12,009 bases of DNA from Paraprevotella sp. (GTDB lineage Bacteria; Bacteroidota; Bacteroidia; Bacteroidales; Bacteroidaceae), in NCBI GenBank assembly GCA_021205005.1, contig JAJPYK010000270.1, positions 1-12,009 on the forward strand, given 5' to 3'. Of the stretch, positions 6,219 to 12,009 are shown one piece after another. Under the pieces are notes generated by a model, which was given only the letters and a program-made list of their open reading frames with translations, was not told the origin of the DNA and ran no database searches. Position numbers and translations under genes: made by a program. Each line of letters begins with the position of its first letter. Position 1 is the stretch's first letter.

Positions 6219-7247
6219 ATGGAGAAATATATTATTATATTAGGTATAGAGTCGAGTTGCGACGATACCTCTGCGGCTGTGATCCGAAACGGTGTTTTGT
6301 TGAGTAACGTGACGGCCAGTCAGGCCGTGCATGAGGCTTATGGCGGAGTGGTGCCGGAATTGGCTTCGCGTGCACATCAGCAGAATATCGTGCCCGTGGT
6401 AGATCAGGCTCTGAAAAGAGCGGGAGTGAAGAAAGAAGATCTTTCGGCTGTAGCCTTTACCCGGGGGCCCGGATTAATGGGCTCTTTGCTGGTGGGCGTG
6501 TCGTTCGCCAATGGCTTTTCCCGTGCCTTGTGGATTCCCATGATAGAGGTTAATCACCTGCAAGGCCATGTGTTGGCGCATTTTATTAAAGAAAATGAAG
6601 AGGATCATGACCAGCCGGATTTCCCGTTTTTGTGTCTGTTGGTGAGCGGCGGGAATTCGCAAATCATCCGGGTGAAAGCCTATAACGACATGGAAGTTCT
6701 GGGGCAGACCATCGACGATGCGGCGGGAGAGGCTATCGACAAGTGTTCTAAAGTGATGGGGCTGGGCTATCCCGGCGGCCCGATCATCGACAAGCTGGCG
6801 CGTCAGGGCAATCCTTTGGCCTATACCTTTGCCAAGCCTCATATCGAGGGGTATGATTACAGTTTCAGCGGTCTGAAAACTTCGTTCCTGTATTCTTTGC
6901 GCGACTGGATTAAGGAAGATCCCGACTTCATCGAACATCATAAAGAAGACCTTGCGGCTTCTTTGGAGCATACGATTGTGGACATTCTGATGAAGAAATT
7001 GCGTCAGGCTGCAAAAGATACGGGCATCCGTCAGGTGGCTGTGGCCGGAGGTGTATCGGCCAACAACGGCTTGCGGAACGCCTTTCGAGAACACGCAGAA
7101 CGGTACGGGTGGAAAATCTATATTCCGAAATTCAGTTATACGACCGATAATGCGGCCATGATCGCCATTACGGGGTATTTCAAGTATCTGGACAAGGATT
7201 TCTGTACGATAGATTTGCCTGCTTATTCAAGAGTAACACTAAAATAA
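6219..7247 (+). CDS. tsaD: tRNA N6-threonylcarbamoyladenosine transferase TsaD
   Basis: TsaD (Kae1/YgjD family) transfers the threonylcarbamoyl group from threonylcarbamoyl-AMP to A37 of ANN-decoding tRNAs, working with TsaB and TsaE. The 342-residue length is normal. Seen here: the N-terminal ASKHA nucleotide-fold start LGIESSCDDTSAAV, the YGGVVPELASRAH motif, the metal-binding HLQGH (His113, His117), the SGGNS phosphate loop, and the C-terminal TDNAAM with the third metal ligand near Asp310. The ATG at 6219 gives the family's standard start (MEKYIIILGIESSCDD); a TTG four codons upstream is in frame but unneeded. It follows map by 28 nt and precedes the pncC-like gene by 13 nt, with no terminator in either gap, so co-transcription from the 5271-5305 promoter is likely. 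It is an essential gene in most bacteria. Confidence 0.97.
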   Translation: MEKYIIILGIESSCDDTSAAVIRNGVLLSNVTASQAVHEAYGGVVPELASRAHQQNIVPVVDQALKRAGVKKEDLSAVAFTRGPGLMGSLLVGVSFANGFSRALWIPMIEVNHLQGHVLAHFIKENEEDHDQPDFPFLCLLVSGGNSQIIRVKAYNDMEVLGQTIDDAAGEAIDKCSKVMGLGYPGGPIIDKLARQGNPLAYTFAKPHIEGYDYSFSGLKTSFLYSLRDWIKEDPDFIEHHKEDLAASLEHTIVDILMKKLRQAAKDTGIRQVAVAGGVSANNGLRNAFREHAERYGWKIYIPKFSYTTDNAAMIAITGYFKYLDKDFCTIDLPAYSRVTLK

Positions 7248-7260
7248 ATCAGATATTTTT

Positions 7261-7764
7261 ATGAACGTAGAGTCTAAAATCATAAGTCGTGAGATCAGTC
7301 CGTTATTGTGGAAAGCAGGCGAGACCGTATGCACGGCAGAAAGTTGCACTTCCGGGCAGATCGCTGCGGCGATTACCAGTGTGCCGGGCAGTTCTACTTA
7401 TTTTAAAGGCGGCGTGGTCTGCTATACGAACGAAGTGAAAACACGTTTTCTGGGCGTTTCTCCCGAATTGTTGGAAGAGAAGGGCGCCGTGAGCGAAGAA
7501 GTCGTACGGGCCATGTTCGACGGAGCGTTGAAAGCGATGGAAACCACTTATGCCGTGGCCGTGACCGGTTATGCCGGTCCTGGCGGAGGCAGCGAAGCTC
7601 CCGTGGGTACGATTTGGATTGCTGTGGGTGACAAGAATGAAGTCACGGTGGAAAAACTTGAAGGTGACGACGGTCGTGATTTGAATTTAGCCAAAGCCAC
7701 TTTGGTCGCCTTGCAGCTCTTGCTCGACCTGCTGAAAAAGCGGCATCCGGCAGAGGAAGAGTGA
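7261..7764 (+). CDS. pncC: Stand-alone CinA C-terminal protein (PncC-like nicotinamide-nucleotide amidase)
   Basis: The 167-residue protein consists of the CinA C-terminal domain alone, without the N-terminal molybdopterin-binding-like domain of full CinA. Family members hydrolyse nicotinamide mononucleotide to nicotinate mononucleotide plus ammonia, recycling NMN made by NAD-dependent DNA ligase. Visible motifs are AESCTSG with the presumed nucleophile Ser28, [20 protein letters not shown] with the conserved Tyr and Lys, and [10 protein letters not shown] followed by PVGTIWIA. The family usually has GIAGP, so the Tyr in GYAGP is a small variation. The C-terminus ends in a polar, acidic tail. 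It starts 13 nt after tsaD and is probably the last gene of the map operon; no hairpin terminator is visible before the rpmB promoter, which lies about 20 bp after the stop. Family is secure, the exact substrate is inferred. Confidence 0.88.
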   Translation: MNVESKIISREISPLLWKAGETVCTAESCTSGQIAAAITSVPGSSTYFKGGVVCYTNEVKTRFLGVSPELLEEKGAVSEEVVRAMFDGALKAMETTYAVAVTGYAGPGGGSEAPVGTIWIAVGDKNEVTVEKLEGDDGRDLNLAKATLVALQLLLDLLKKRHPAEEE

Positions 7765-7781
7765 TTTTTTTGCTGAAATAC

Positions 7782-7812
7782 TTGTGTATTCGGTTTTTAA
7801 GTACTAATTTTG
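7782..7812 (+). promoter_or_regulatory. Promoter of the rpmB-rpmG-DUF4295 operon
   Basis: TTG at 7782-7784 and TAATTTTG at 7805-7812 are separated by 20 bp, the same spacing as the promoter at 309-339. Transcription would start near 7820, giving a leader of about 40 nt that is A-rich just before the ATG at 7860. Confidence 0.6.
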
Positions 7813-7859
7813 CACTCTGTTTGGAAGAAGCTAATAGAAATAAAAAAAGAAAGATAGAA

Positions 7860-8120
7860 ATGTCTAAGATTTGTCAAATTACCGGAAAGAAAGCCATGGT
7901 TGGCAACAATGTCTCCCATTCAAGGCGTCACACGAAAAGACGTTTTGAAGTGAACTTGTTTACAAAGAAGTTCTACTATGTAGAGCAGGATTGCTGGATT
8001 AGCCTGAAAATCAGTGCCGCTGGTCTGCGATATATTAATAAGGTAGGTCTGGATGCTGCATTGACCCCTGCAGTGGAAAAGGGCTATTGTGATTGGAAAA
8101 CCATTAAAGTAATTGCTTAA
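7860..8120 (+). CDS. rpmB: 50S ribosomal protein L28 (bL28)
   Basis: The 86-residue product begins [33 protein letters not shown], split here as [13 protein letters not shown] and [16 protein letters not shown], the bL28 signature found in Bacteroidetes. It belongs to the large ribosomal subunit. The ATG at 7860 is chosen on homology; the frame is open for 33 further codons upstream, but those contain the promoter. Cys5 is the only Cys of the classical zinc-binding set clearly in place, so this appears to be a zinc-independent form. The gene ends in a tandem stop TAATAA (8118-8123), whose second TAA runs into the Shine-Dalgarno of rpmG. Confidence 0.97.
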   Translation: MSKICQITGKKAMVGNNVSHSRRHTKRRFEVNLFTKKFYYVEQDCWISLKISAAGLRYINKVGLDAALTPAVEKGYCDWKTIKVIA

Positions 8121-8122
8121 TA

Positions 8123-8129
8123 AAGGAGG
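8123..8129 (+). promoter_or_regulatory. Perfect Shine-Dalgarno sequence before rpmG
   Basis: AAGGAGG at 8123-8129, within AAAGGAGGG, stands 9 nt before the rpmG ATG at 8139. It is complementary to the usual 16S rRNA 3' end. Other genes in this window have at most partial matches (AAAAGGA before 402, GAGGA before 8342). Bacteroidetes ribosomes are known mostly to ignore such sites, which makes this one stand out. Confidence 0.75.
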
Positions 8130-8138
8130 GTAGGACTT

Positions 8139-8327
8139 ATGGCAAAGAAAGCTAAAGGCAACAGAGTGCAGGTTATTTTGGAATGCACTGAGATGAAAGT
8201 AAGCGGTCTTCCCGGAACATCGCGTTATGTAACGACGAAGAACAAGAAGAACACCCCTGAAAGATTGGAGTTGAAGAAATATAATCCGATCTTGCGGAGA
8301 ATGACAGTTCATAAAGAAATTAAATAA
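8139..8327 (+). CDS. rpmG: 50S ribosomal protein L33 (bL33)
   Basis: The 62-residue protein matches bL33 throughout: [43 protein letters not shown], ending TVHKEIK. It sits near the exit-tRNA site of the large subunit. The pair of CxxC zinc motifs of the C+ form is missing (only Cys16 is present), so this is the zinc-free C- type. It lies 18 nt after rpmB and 14 nt before the DUF4295 gene, so the three are one transcript. The strong SD ahead of it suggests that its translation could differ from that of its neighbours. Confidence 0.97.
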   Translation: MAKKAKGNRVQVILECTEMKVSGLPGTSRYVTTKNKKNTPERLELKKYNPILRRMTVHKEIK

Positions 8328-8341
8328 TACGAGGATACACT

Positions 8342-8500
8342 ATGGCAAAAAAGACAGTGGCAACTCTCCAGACCGGTAAGACGGATGGACGTTCCTATAC
8401 GAAGGTAATCAAAATGGTGAAGAGCCCCAAGACCGGTGCTTATGTATTCGATGAGCAAATGGTTCCGAATGAGGCTGTAAAGGACTTCTTCAAGAACTAA
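8342..8500 (+). CDS. DUF4295 small basic protein, probable ribosomal protein bL38
   Basis: A 52-residue lysine-rich product beginning MAKKTVATLQTGKTDGRSYTKVIKMV and ending NEAVKDFFKN, written here in parts to show MAKKTVATLQTGK and the KSPKTGAYVFDEQMV core. It matches what I know as DUF4295, a family confined to Bacteroidetes and encoded directly after rpmG. A cryo-EM study of the Flavobacterium johnsoniae ribosome reported a new large-subunit protein named bL38; I believe it is this family, but that link is from memory. The ATG at 8342 follows GAGGA (8331-8335) at a workable distance. The position between rpmG and a terminator supports a ribosomal role. It is short and easily missed by gene callers. 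Confidence 0.85.
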   Translation: MAKKTVATLQTGKTDGRSYTKVIKMVKSPKTGAYVFDEQMVPNEAVKDFFKN

Positions 8501-8527
8501 TCAGATTATTCGATCATACAGAGATAA

Positions 8528-8560
8528 TCCCTTCTACCGGCGGTCGAGGGGAGCTTTTTT
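8528..8560 (+). terminator. Rho-independent terminator of the ribosomal protein operon
   Basis: TCCCTTCTACC (8528-8538) pairs with GGTCGAGGGGA (8542-8552) around a GGC loop, with one mismatch and one G-T pair, followed by GC and six T (8555-8560). It lies 28 nt after the DUF4295 stop codon. Confidence 0.85.
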
Positions 8561-8594
8561 GTAATCGTATGACGGACATTTAAAAAACTTATGT

Positions 8595-8602
8595 TATCTT
8601 TG
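8595..8602 (+). promoter_or_regulatory. Probable -7 promoter box for ftsY
   Basis: TATCTTTG at 8595-8602 is identical to the -7 boxes at 332-339 and 3570-3577. No TTG or TTTG is found 19-23 bp upstream, so the -33 element is poor. Coming right after the terminator at 8528-8560, it is still the likely start of the ftsY unit. Confidence 0.45.
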
Positions 8603-8633
8603 TGAACGTAACGTATTTTAAATAAAAGGACTT

Positions 8634-9593
8634 ATGGAAATTTTCAGCTTTTTCTCGAAAGAAAAAAAAGAGACATTGGATAAAGGTCTGGAAAAGACGA
8701 AAGAAAGTTTCTTTGGGAAACTGACACGAGCTGTGGCCGGAAAGTCGAAAGTGGACGACGATGTGCTGGACAGTCTGGAAGAGGTATTGGTGACATCGGA
8801 TGTCGGTGTGGATACGACACTGAACATCATCGGGAGGATCGAAAAACGTGTGGCGCGCGACAAGTATGTCACGACGGCCGAATTGAACAATATATTGCGT
8901 GATGAAATCGCTTCGTTGCTGACGGAGAACAATACGGAGGACACGGAGGGCTTTGTCATTCCCGAGGGAAAGAAACCTTATGTGATCATGGTGGTCGGCG
9001 TGAACGGCGTGGGAAAGACGACTACGATCGGCAAATTGGCCTATCAACTGAAAAAGGCCGGAAAGAAAGTTTATTTAGGTGCGTCGGATACTTTCCGTGC
9101 GGCCGCCATTGAACAGTTGACCATCTGGTCGGAGCGAGTCGGCGTGCCCATCGTGAAGCAACAGATGGGGAGCGATCCGGCTTCTGTGGCTTTCGACACG
9201 TTGAATTCGGCCGTGGCCAATGGAGCGGACGTCGTGCTGATCGATACGGCCGGACGTTTGCATAATAAGAAAGGACTGATGGACGAATTGTCGAAAATAA
9301 AAAGGGTCATGCAGAAGGTGGTGCCCGATGCTCCGCATGATGTCATGTTGGTGTTGGACGGCAGTACGGGGCAGAATGCGTTTGAACAGGCCAAGCAGTT
9401 TACTTTGGCCACAGAGGTGACCAGTCTGGCCATTACCAAGTTGGACGGTACGGCCAAGGGCGGTGTCGTGATCGGCATTTCCGACCAATTCAAGATTCCG
9501 GTACGGTATATCGGATTGGGCGAGGGCATGGAGGATTTGCAGCCGTTCAATCGCAGGGAATTCGTGAATTCCCTTTTCGGAAAGAATGAATAA
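8634..9593 (+). CDS. ftsY: Signal recognition particle receptor FtsY
   Basis: FtsY is the SRP receptor GTPase; it meets Ffh with a translating ribosome at the inner membrane and delivers the nascent chain to SecYEG. The 319-residue length is that of the short form lacking the acidic A domain of E. coli. In its place is a short amphipathic N-terminus (MEIFSFFSKEKKE) that may touch the membrane. Residues 10-100 form the helical N domain. The G domain has P-loop GVNGVGKT (122-129), the insertion-box DTFRAAA (152-158), DTAGR (204-208), TKLDGTAKGG (268-277) and the closing GLGEGMEDL (294-302) that pairs with SRP. All key residues are present. The ATG at 8634 has A-rich upstream sequence with AAAAGGA only 3 nt away, too close to act as a normal SD. 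The stop is 37 nt before rimO, with no terminator in the gap; they may share a transcript. Confidence 0.97.
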   Translation: MEIFSFFSKEKKETLDKGLEKTKESFFGKLTRAVAGKSKVDDDVLDSLEEVLVTSDVGVDTTLNIIGRIEKRVARDKYVTTAELNNILRDEIASLLTENNTEDTEGFVIPEGKKPYVIMVVGVNGVGKTTTIGKLAYQLKKAGKKVYLGASDTFRAAAIEQLTIWSERVGVPIVKQQMGSDPASVAFDTLNSAVANGADVVLIDTAGRLHNKKGLMDELSKIKRVMQKVVPDAPHDVMLVLDGSTGQNAFEQAKQFTLATEVTSLAITKLDGTAKGGVVIGISDQFKIPVRYIGLGEGMEDLQPFNRREFVNSLFGKNE

Positions 9594-9595
9594 GA

Positions 9596-9608
9596 TAGAA
9601 TAATTCTA
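9596..9608. repeat. Short palindrome TAGAAT-A-ATTCTA in the ftsY-rimO gap
   Basis: TAGAATAATTCTA has two 6-bp arms around one base, directly after the ftsY stop codon. A further TAGAAT occurs at 9618-9623. It is A/T-rich with no T-run after it, so it is unlikely to be a terminator; it could be a protein-binding site or chance. Confidence 0.3.
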
Positions 9609-9630
9609 ACGGTTTTAATAGAATATAGTT

Positions 9631-10644
9631 TTGCGAAAGAATACGATAGATGTCATAACTTTGGGATGTTCCAAGAATCTGGTGGATTCCGAAAAGCTGA
9701 TGCGCCAGCTCGAAGCCAACGGGTACCGTGTCACTCACGATTCCGAGAATCCGCAGGGGGATATTGCCGTAATCAATACGTGCGGTTTTATCGGCGATGC
9801 CAAGGAAGAGAGCATCAATATGATATTGGAGTTCTGTCAGGCGAAAGAGAAAGGACGACTGAAGAAGTTGTACGTGATGGGATGCCTGTCGGAACGTTAT
9901 CTCAAGGAGTTGGGCGAGGAGATACCCCAAGTGGACAAGTTTTACGGAAAATTCGACTGGAATAAGTTATTAGCGGATTTGGGTAAGACTTATCAGGCGG
10001 ACTTGAGTCTGGAAAGAGAACAGACGAATCCCCGACATTATGCTTATCTGAAAATTTCCGAGGGATGCGACCGTAAATGCTCCTATTGCGCCATACCGAT
10101 CATTACCGGCCGTCATATATCGCGTCCGATGGAGGATATATTGGAAGAGGTGAGGATGCTGGTAAGGCATGGCGTCAAGGAGTTTCAGGTGATTGCCCAG
10201 GAATTGACTTACTATGGGGTGGACCTGTATCATAAACAGATGCAGCCCGAGTTGATAGAACGCATTTCGGATATTCCGGGCGTGGAATGGATACGGATGC
10301 ACTATGCTTATCCGGCGAATTTTCCCGAAGATCTGTTTCGCGTAATGAGAGAGAGGCAGAACGTATGCAAGTATATGGATATTGCCTTGCAGCATATCAG
10401 TGACAATATGTTGGAGAAGATGCGCCGGCATGTGACTAAGCAACAGACTTATGACTTAGTACGGCGTTTCCGTGAAGAAGTACCGGGCATTCACCTGCGT
10501 ACCACTTTGATGGTGGGTCATCCCGGCGAGACGGAAGAGGACTTCGAAGAACTGTTGGAGTTTGTCCGTGAGGCGAAGTTTGAGCGTATGGGGGCTTTTG
10601 CTTATTCGGAGGAAGAAGGCACTTATTCTGCCGAGCATTACTAA
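9631..10644 (+). CDS. rimO: Ribosomal protein S12 methylthiotransferase RimO, truncated by an in-frame stop
   Basis: RimO is a radical-SAM enzyme that adds a methylthio group to the conserved Asp of ribosomal protein S12. This frame encodes 337 residues with both metal sites intact: Cys13, Cys51 and Cys85 of the N-terminal cluster, and Cys146/Cys150/Cys153 (CDRKCSYC) of the radical-SAM cluster. It ends at TAA 10642-10644, right after EEEGTYSAEHY. The same frame continues without any shift and encodes the missing part up to 10935, so the full protein would be 434 residues, a normal RimO length. From memory, relatives have Glu (GAA) at this position, so one base change would explain the stop. 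The start must be TTG at 9631, since the next in-frame Met (24) lies beyond Cys13. The product could still bind SAM, but would lack the TRAM domain that recognises S12. A sequencing error is possible. Probably co-transcribed with ftsY. Confidence 0.9.
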   Translation: MRKNTIDVITLGCSKNLVDSEKLMRQLEANGYRVTHDSENPQGDIAVINTCGFIGDAKEESINMILEFCQAKEKGRLKKLYVMGCLSERYLKELGEEIPQVDKFYGKFDWNKLLADLGKTYQADLSLEREQTNPRHYAYLKISEGCDRKCSYCAIPIITGRHISRPMEDILEEVRMLVRHGVKEFQVIAQELTYYGVDLYHKQMQPELIERISDIPGVEWIRMHYAYPANFPEDLFRVMRERQNVCKYMDIALQHISDNMLEKMRRHVTKQQTYDLVRRFREEVPGIHLRTTLMVGHPGETEEDFEELLEFVREAKFERMGAFAYSEEEGTYSAEHY

Positions 10645-10935
10645 GACGACATTCCTTTTGAGGTCAAACAGGAACGTTTGGATAAACTGATGGCGTTACA
10701 GCAGCGGGTTTCCGCAGAACTGACAGCGTTGAAAATCGGCAAGACGTTTAAGGTGGTGATCGATCGTTGCGAGGGAGATTATTACATCGGTCGTACAGAG
10801 TTCGATTCTCCCGAAGTGGATCCGGAAGTATTGATCCCGAAATCGGAAGGGAACCTGAAGTTCGGTGAATTTTATGAAGTGAAGATTACCGATGCCGATG
10901 ATTTCGATTTATATGGCACTCTCGTGTCTGAATAA
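10645..10935 (+). pseudogene. rimO: C-terminal remainder of rimO with the TRAM domain
   Basis: In the same frame as the upstream rimO part, the 96 codons after the TAA continue the protein: DDIPFEVKQERLDKLMALQQ, a helix, then the TRAM domain (KTFKVVIDR, GDYYIGRTEFDSPEVDPEV, FDLYGTLV). Conservation looks undamaged, with no further stops or shifts, so the break is either recent, an error in the read, or tolerated by readthrough or re-initiation. A TTG at 10678 could start an 85-residue peptide that is mostly the TRAM domain, but it has no SD-like sequence. In RimO the TRAM domain binds the S12 substrate. The stop at 10933-10935 is 12 nt before the HU-like gene. Confidence 0.85.
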
Positions 10936-10947
10936 CAACGAGCTGAT

Positions 10948-11220
10948 ATGAACAATAAAGATTTTATTGCGGAGCTGTCCCGTCGCTTGGGATATACCTC
11001 GAAAGATACGGCGGCCTTGATGGGGGCTGTCGTGGCTGAAATGACGGAGCAACTGGAAGATGAAAATGTGATCATGATTCAGAATATAGGTTCGTTCGAG
11101 GTTAAAAAAAAACAGGAGCGGGTTGTGGTCAATCCGTCCACTCAGCAACGCATGTTAGTGCCTCCGAAACTGATTCTCAACTTCAAACCCAGTGCTTCTT
11201 TTAAGGAAAAGATGCAATAA
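10948..11220 (+). CDS. HU/IHF-family DNA-binding protein
   Basis: The 90-residue protein has the HU fold in the usual order: N-terminal helices (MNNKDFIAELSRRLGYTSKDTAALMGAVV, broken here as MNNKDFIAELSRRLGY and TSKDTAALMGAVV), the strand turn IQNIGSFEVKKKQERVVVNP, and the C-terminal strand PPKLILNFKPSASFKEKM. The arm shows NPSTQQR in place of the classical GRNPxTGE, so minor-groove contacts may differ. It binds and bends DNA as a dimer. A second HU-like gene follows after only 13 nt, so the two could form a heterodimer (inference). The ATG at 10948 is the only sensible start and lies 12 nt after the rimO frame. HU genes after rimO are, as I recall, usual in Bacteroides, which argues for an old arrangement. 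Confidence 0.92.
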   Translation: MNNKDFIAELSRRLGYTSKDTAALMGAVVAEMTEQLEDENVIMIQNIGSFEVKKKQERVVVNPSTQQRMLVPPKLILNFKPSASFKEKMQ

Positions 11221-11233
11221 ACCGTAGTGGCGT

Positions 11234-12009
11234 ATGGATAAAAAGATATTGCTGCAAGACCTGGCCGACGGATTGGTGCGCCGGAAAGGTATTACGAAAA
11301 AAGAGGCGGAGATTTTTATCCGTTCCGTGTTCGACATCATCGGAGAGTATTTGCAGTCGGACAAGATCGTAAAAGTAAAAGGGCTGGGCACATTCAAATT
11401 GGTGACGGTAGACAGCCGCGAAAGCGTAGATGTTAATACGGGCGAACGTATCGTGATCAAGGAATATACGAAAATCAATTTTACTCCGGATCCCGTATTG
11501 AGAGATGCGATCAACAAGCCTTTCATCCAATTTGAAACCGTGGTGTTGTATGAGGATACGGACGTGGCGGAAATGGAGCGGATGGATTTGCCGGATTTAC
11601 CGGAAGAGACGGAGGAAGAAAATGCTACGGGAAGTCCGGATGAGAATCTGTCGTCGGAGGTCCTCGTTCCGGAAGAAGGAGAGGACTTCGTCGAGGACTC
11701 TGACGAAAACGGGGAGAGCGAGGATGATATGTCTTCGGATGTATCGGCTGCCGCTATGGGAGTGGAAACAGAAGCAATAGATGACTCCGAGGCTGTCGCA
11801 GACGAAAGTGATAGTCGGGATATGGAGGATGAAGAGGAGCCGGAGGAAGAACCTGTTGCTCCGGAAGAGGTAACGCCTGACCCATCGGGGGCTACCGTGA
11901 ACCGAAACAATGAAGAAAAGGAGCAACCAAGGGAGGAAGACATTGCTCCGCAAGAGGAAAACGTTGAACCGAAAGAGGGAGGTGTTGATTTTTCAGAGGA
12001 TGATGTGGA
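11234..12009 (+). CDS. HU-family DNA-binding protein with long acidic extension (partial)
   Basis: An ATG at 11234 opens a frame that runs to the window edge with no stop (258 codons seen). Residues 1-95 are an HU domain: MDKKILLQDLADGLVRRKGI, the VKVKGLGTFKLVTVDSRES strand turn, a VNTGERI arm in the place of NPxTGE, and TKINFTPDPVLRDAINKPF. From about residue 100 the sequence changes sharply into a Glu/Asp-rich, low-complexity tail of at least 160 residues with very few Lys or Arg. Its loose repeats include EEPVAPEE, EDIAPQEE and VEPKEG. Such a tail is disordered and repels DNA, or could be a linker to something beyond the window, such as a membrane or coiled-coil part; which one cannot be seen. 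It starts 13 nt after the first HU gene, almost surely in one operon. HU assignment is firm, the function of the fusion unknown. Confidence 0.9.
   Translation, partial: MDKKILLQDLADGLVRRKGITKKEAEIFIRSVFDIIGEYLQSDKIVKVKGLGTFKLVTVDSRESVDVNTGERIVIKEYTKINFTPDPVLRDAINKPFIQFETVVLYEDTDVAEMERMDLPDLPEETEEENATGSPDENLSSEVLVPEEGEDFVEDSDENGESEDDMSSDVSAAAMGVETEAIDDSEAVADESDSRDMEDEEEPEEEPVAPEEVTPDPSGATVNRNNEEKEQPREEDIAPQEENVEPKEGGVDFSEDDV

Noticed and set aside
9556..9577. GGGAATTC-GT-GAATTCCC followed by TTTT near the end of ftsY, which looks like a terminator.
   Set aside because: It encodes conserved-type FtsY C-terminal residues (REFVNSLF), the loop is only 2 nt unless the stem frays, and the T-run is short; chance within coding DNA is more likely.
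9626..9633. TAGTTTTG matching the -7 consensus just before rimO.
   Set aside because: It overlaps the TTG start codon itself, so a transcript from it would lack the start; no -33 element was found.
10600..10700. A frameshift in rimO.
   Set aside because: Both halves are in the same frame; only a single TAA interrupts it, so it is a nonsense codon and not a frameshift.
1..12009. CRISPR array, insertion sequence, prophage or toxin-antitoxin pair.
   Set aside because: No spaced direct repeats of CRISPR type, no transposase or integrase domain and no small paired toxin-like genes were seen; the only tandem array is the 22-bp repeat at 5121-5186, which has no unique spacers.

Overview
The window looks like a chromosomal stretch from a member of the order Bacteroidales (Bacteroides/Prevotella-like). 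The evidence is: TAnnTTTG-type -7 promoter boxes with upstream TTG/TTTG elements before most transcription units; the gene run rpmB-rpmG-DUF4295-ftsY-rimO-HU; an M6 protease ending in a Bacteroidetes-style C-terminal 'KGIYIVN' segment; and mostly weak or absent Shine-Dalgarno sequences. The genus cannot be fixed from sequence alone. No prophage, IS element, CRISPR array or RNA gene was found.

Layout. (1) 1-30, minus strand: the first ten codons of a gene leaving the window, probably serS, with its own promoter. (2) 402-863: a small secreted GIN-domain (DUF2807-like) protein with its own promoter and an 18-bp-stem terminator. (3) About 1306-3441: a large exported M6-family metalloprotease with a promoter but no ATG ahead of its signal peptide, then a second 18-bp-stem terminator. 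(4) 3851-5128: a CNNM/CBS/CorC membrane protein behind a leader of about 265 nt, with three 22-bp tandem repeats starting at its stop codon. (5) 5333-7764: a probable operon of a second-type methionine aminopeptidase, tsaD and a stand-alone CinA C-terminal (PncC-like) gene. (6) 7860-8500: the ribosomal mini-operon rpmB-rpmG-DUF4295 (probably ribosomal protein bL38), closed by a terminator. (7) 8634-11220 and onward: ftsY, rimO split by an in-frame TAA, an HU-like gene, and a second HU-like gene with a very acidic tail running off the right edge.

Regions 5-7 form a translation-centred neighbourhood: N-terminal Met removal, the t6A37 tRNA modification, three small 50S proteins, the SRP receptor and the S12 methylthiotransferase, followed by nucleoid proteins. 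Regions 2-4 concern the cell envelope and secretion. The most notable observations are the nonsense codon that separates the TRAM domain from an otherwise well-preserved RimO, a textbook Shine-Dalgarno before rpmG in a lineage that mostly does not use them, the 22-bp repeats at the corC-like stop codon, the missing ATG of the M6 protease, and the HU protein with an acidic extension. No clearly new multi-gene system was identified.
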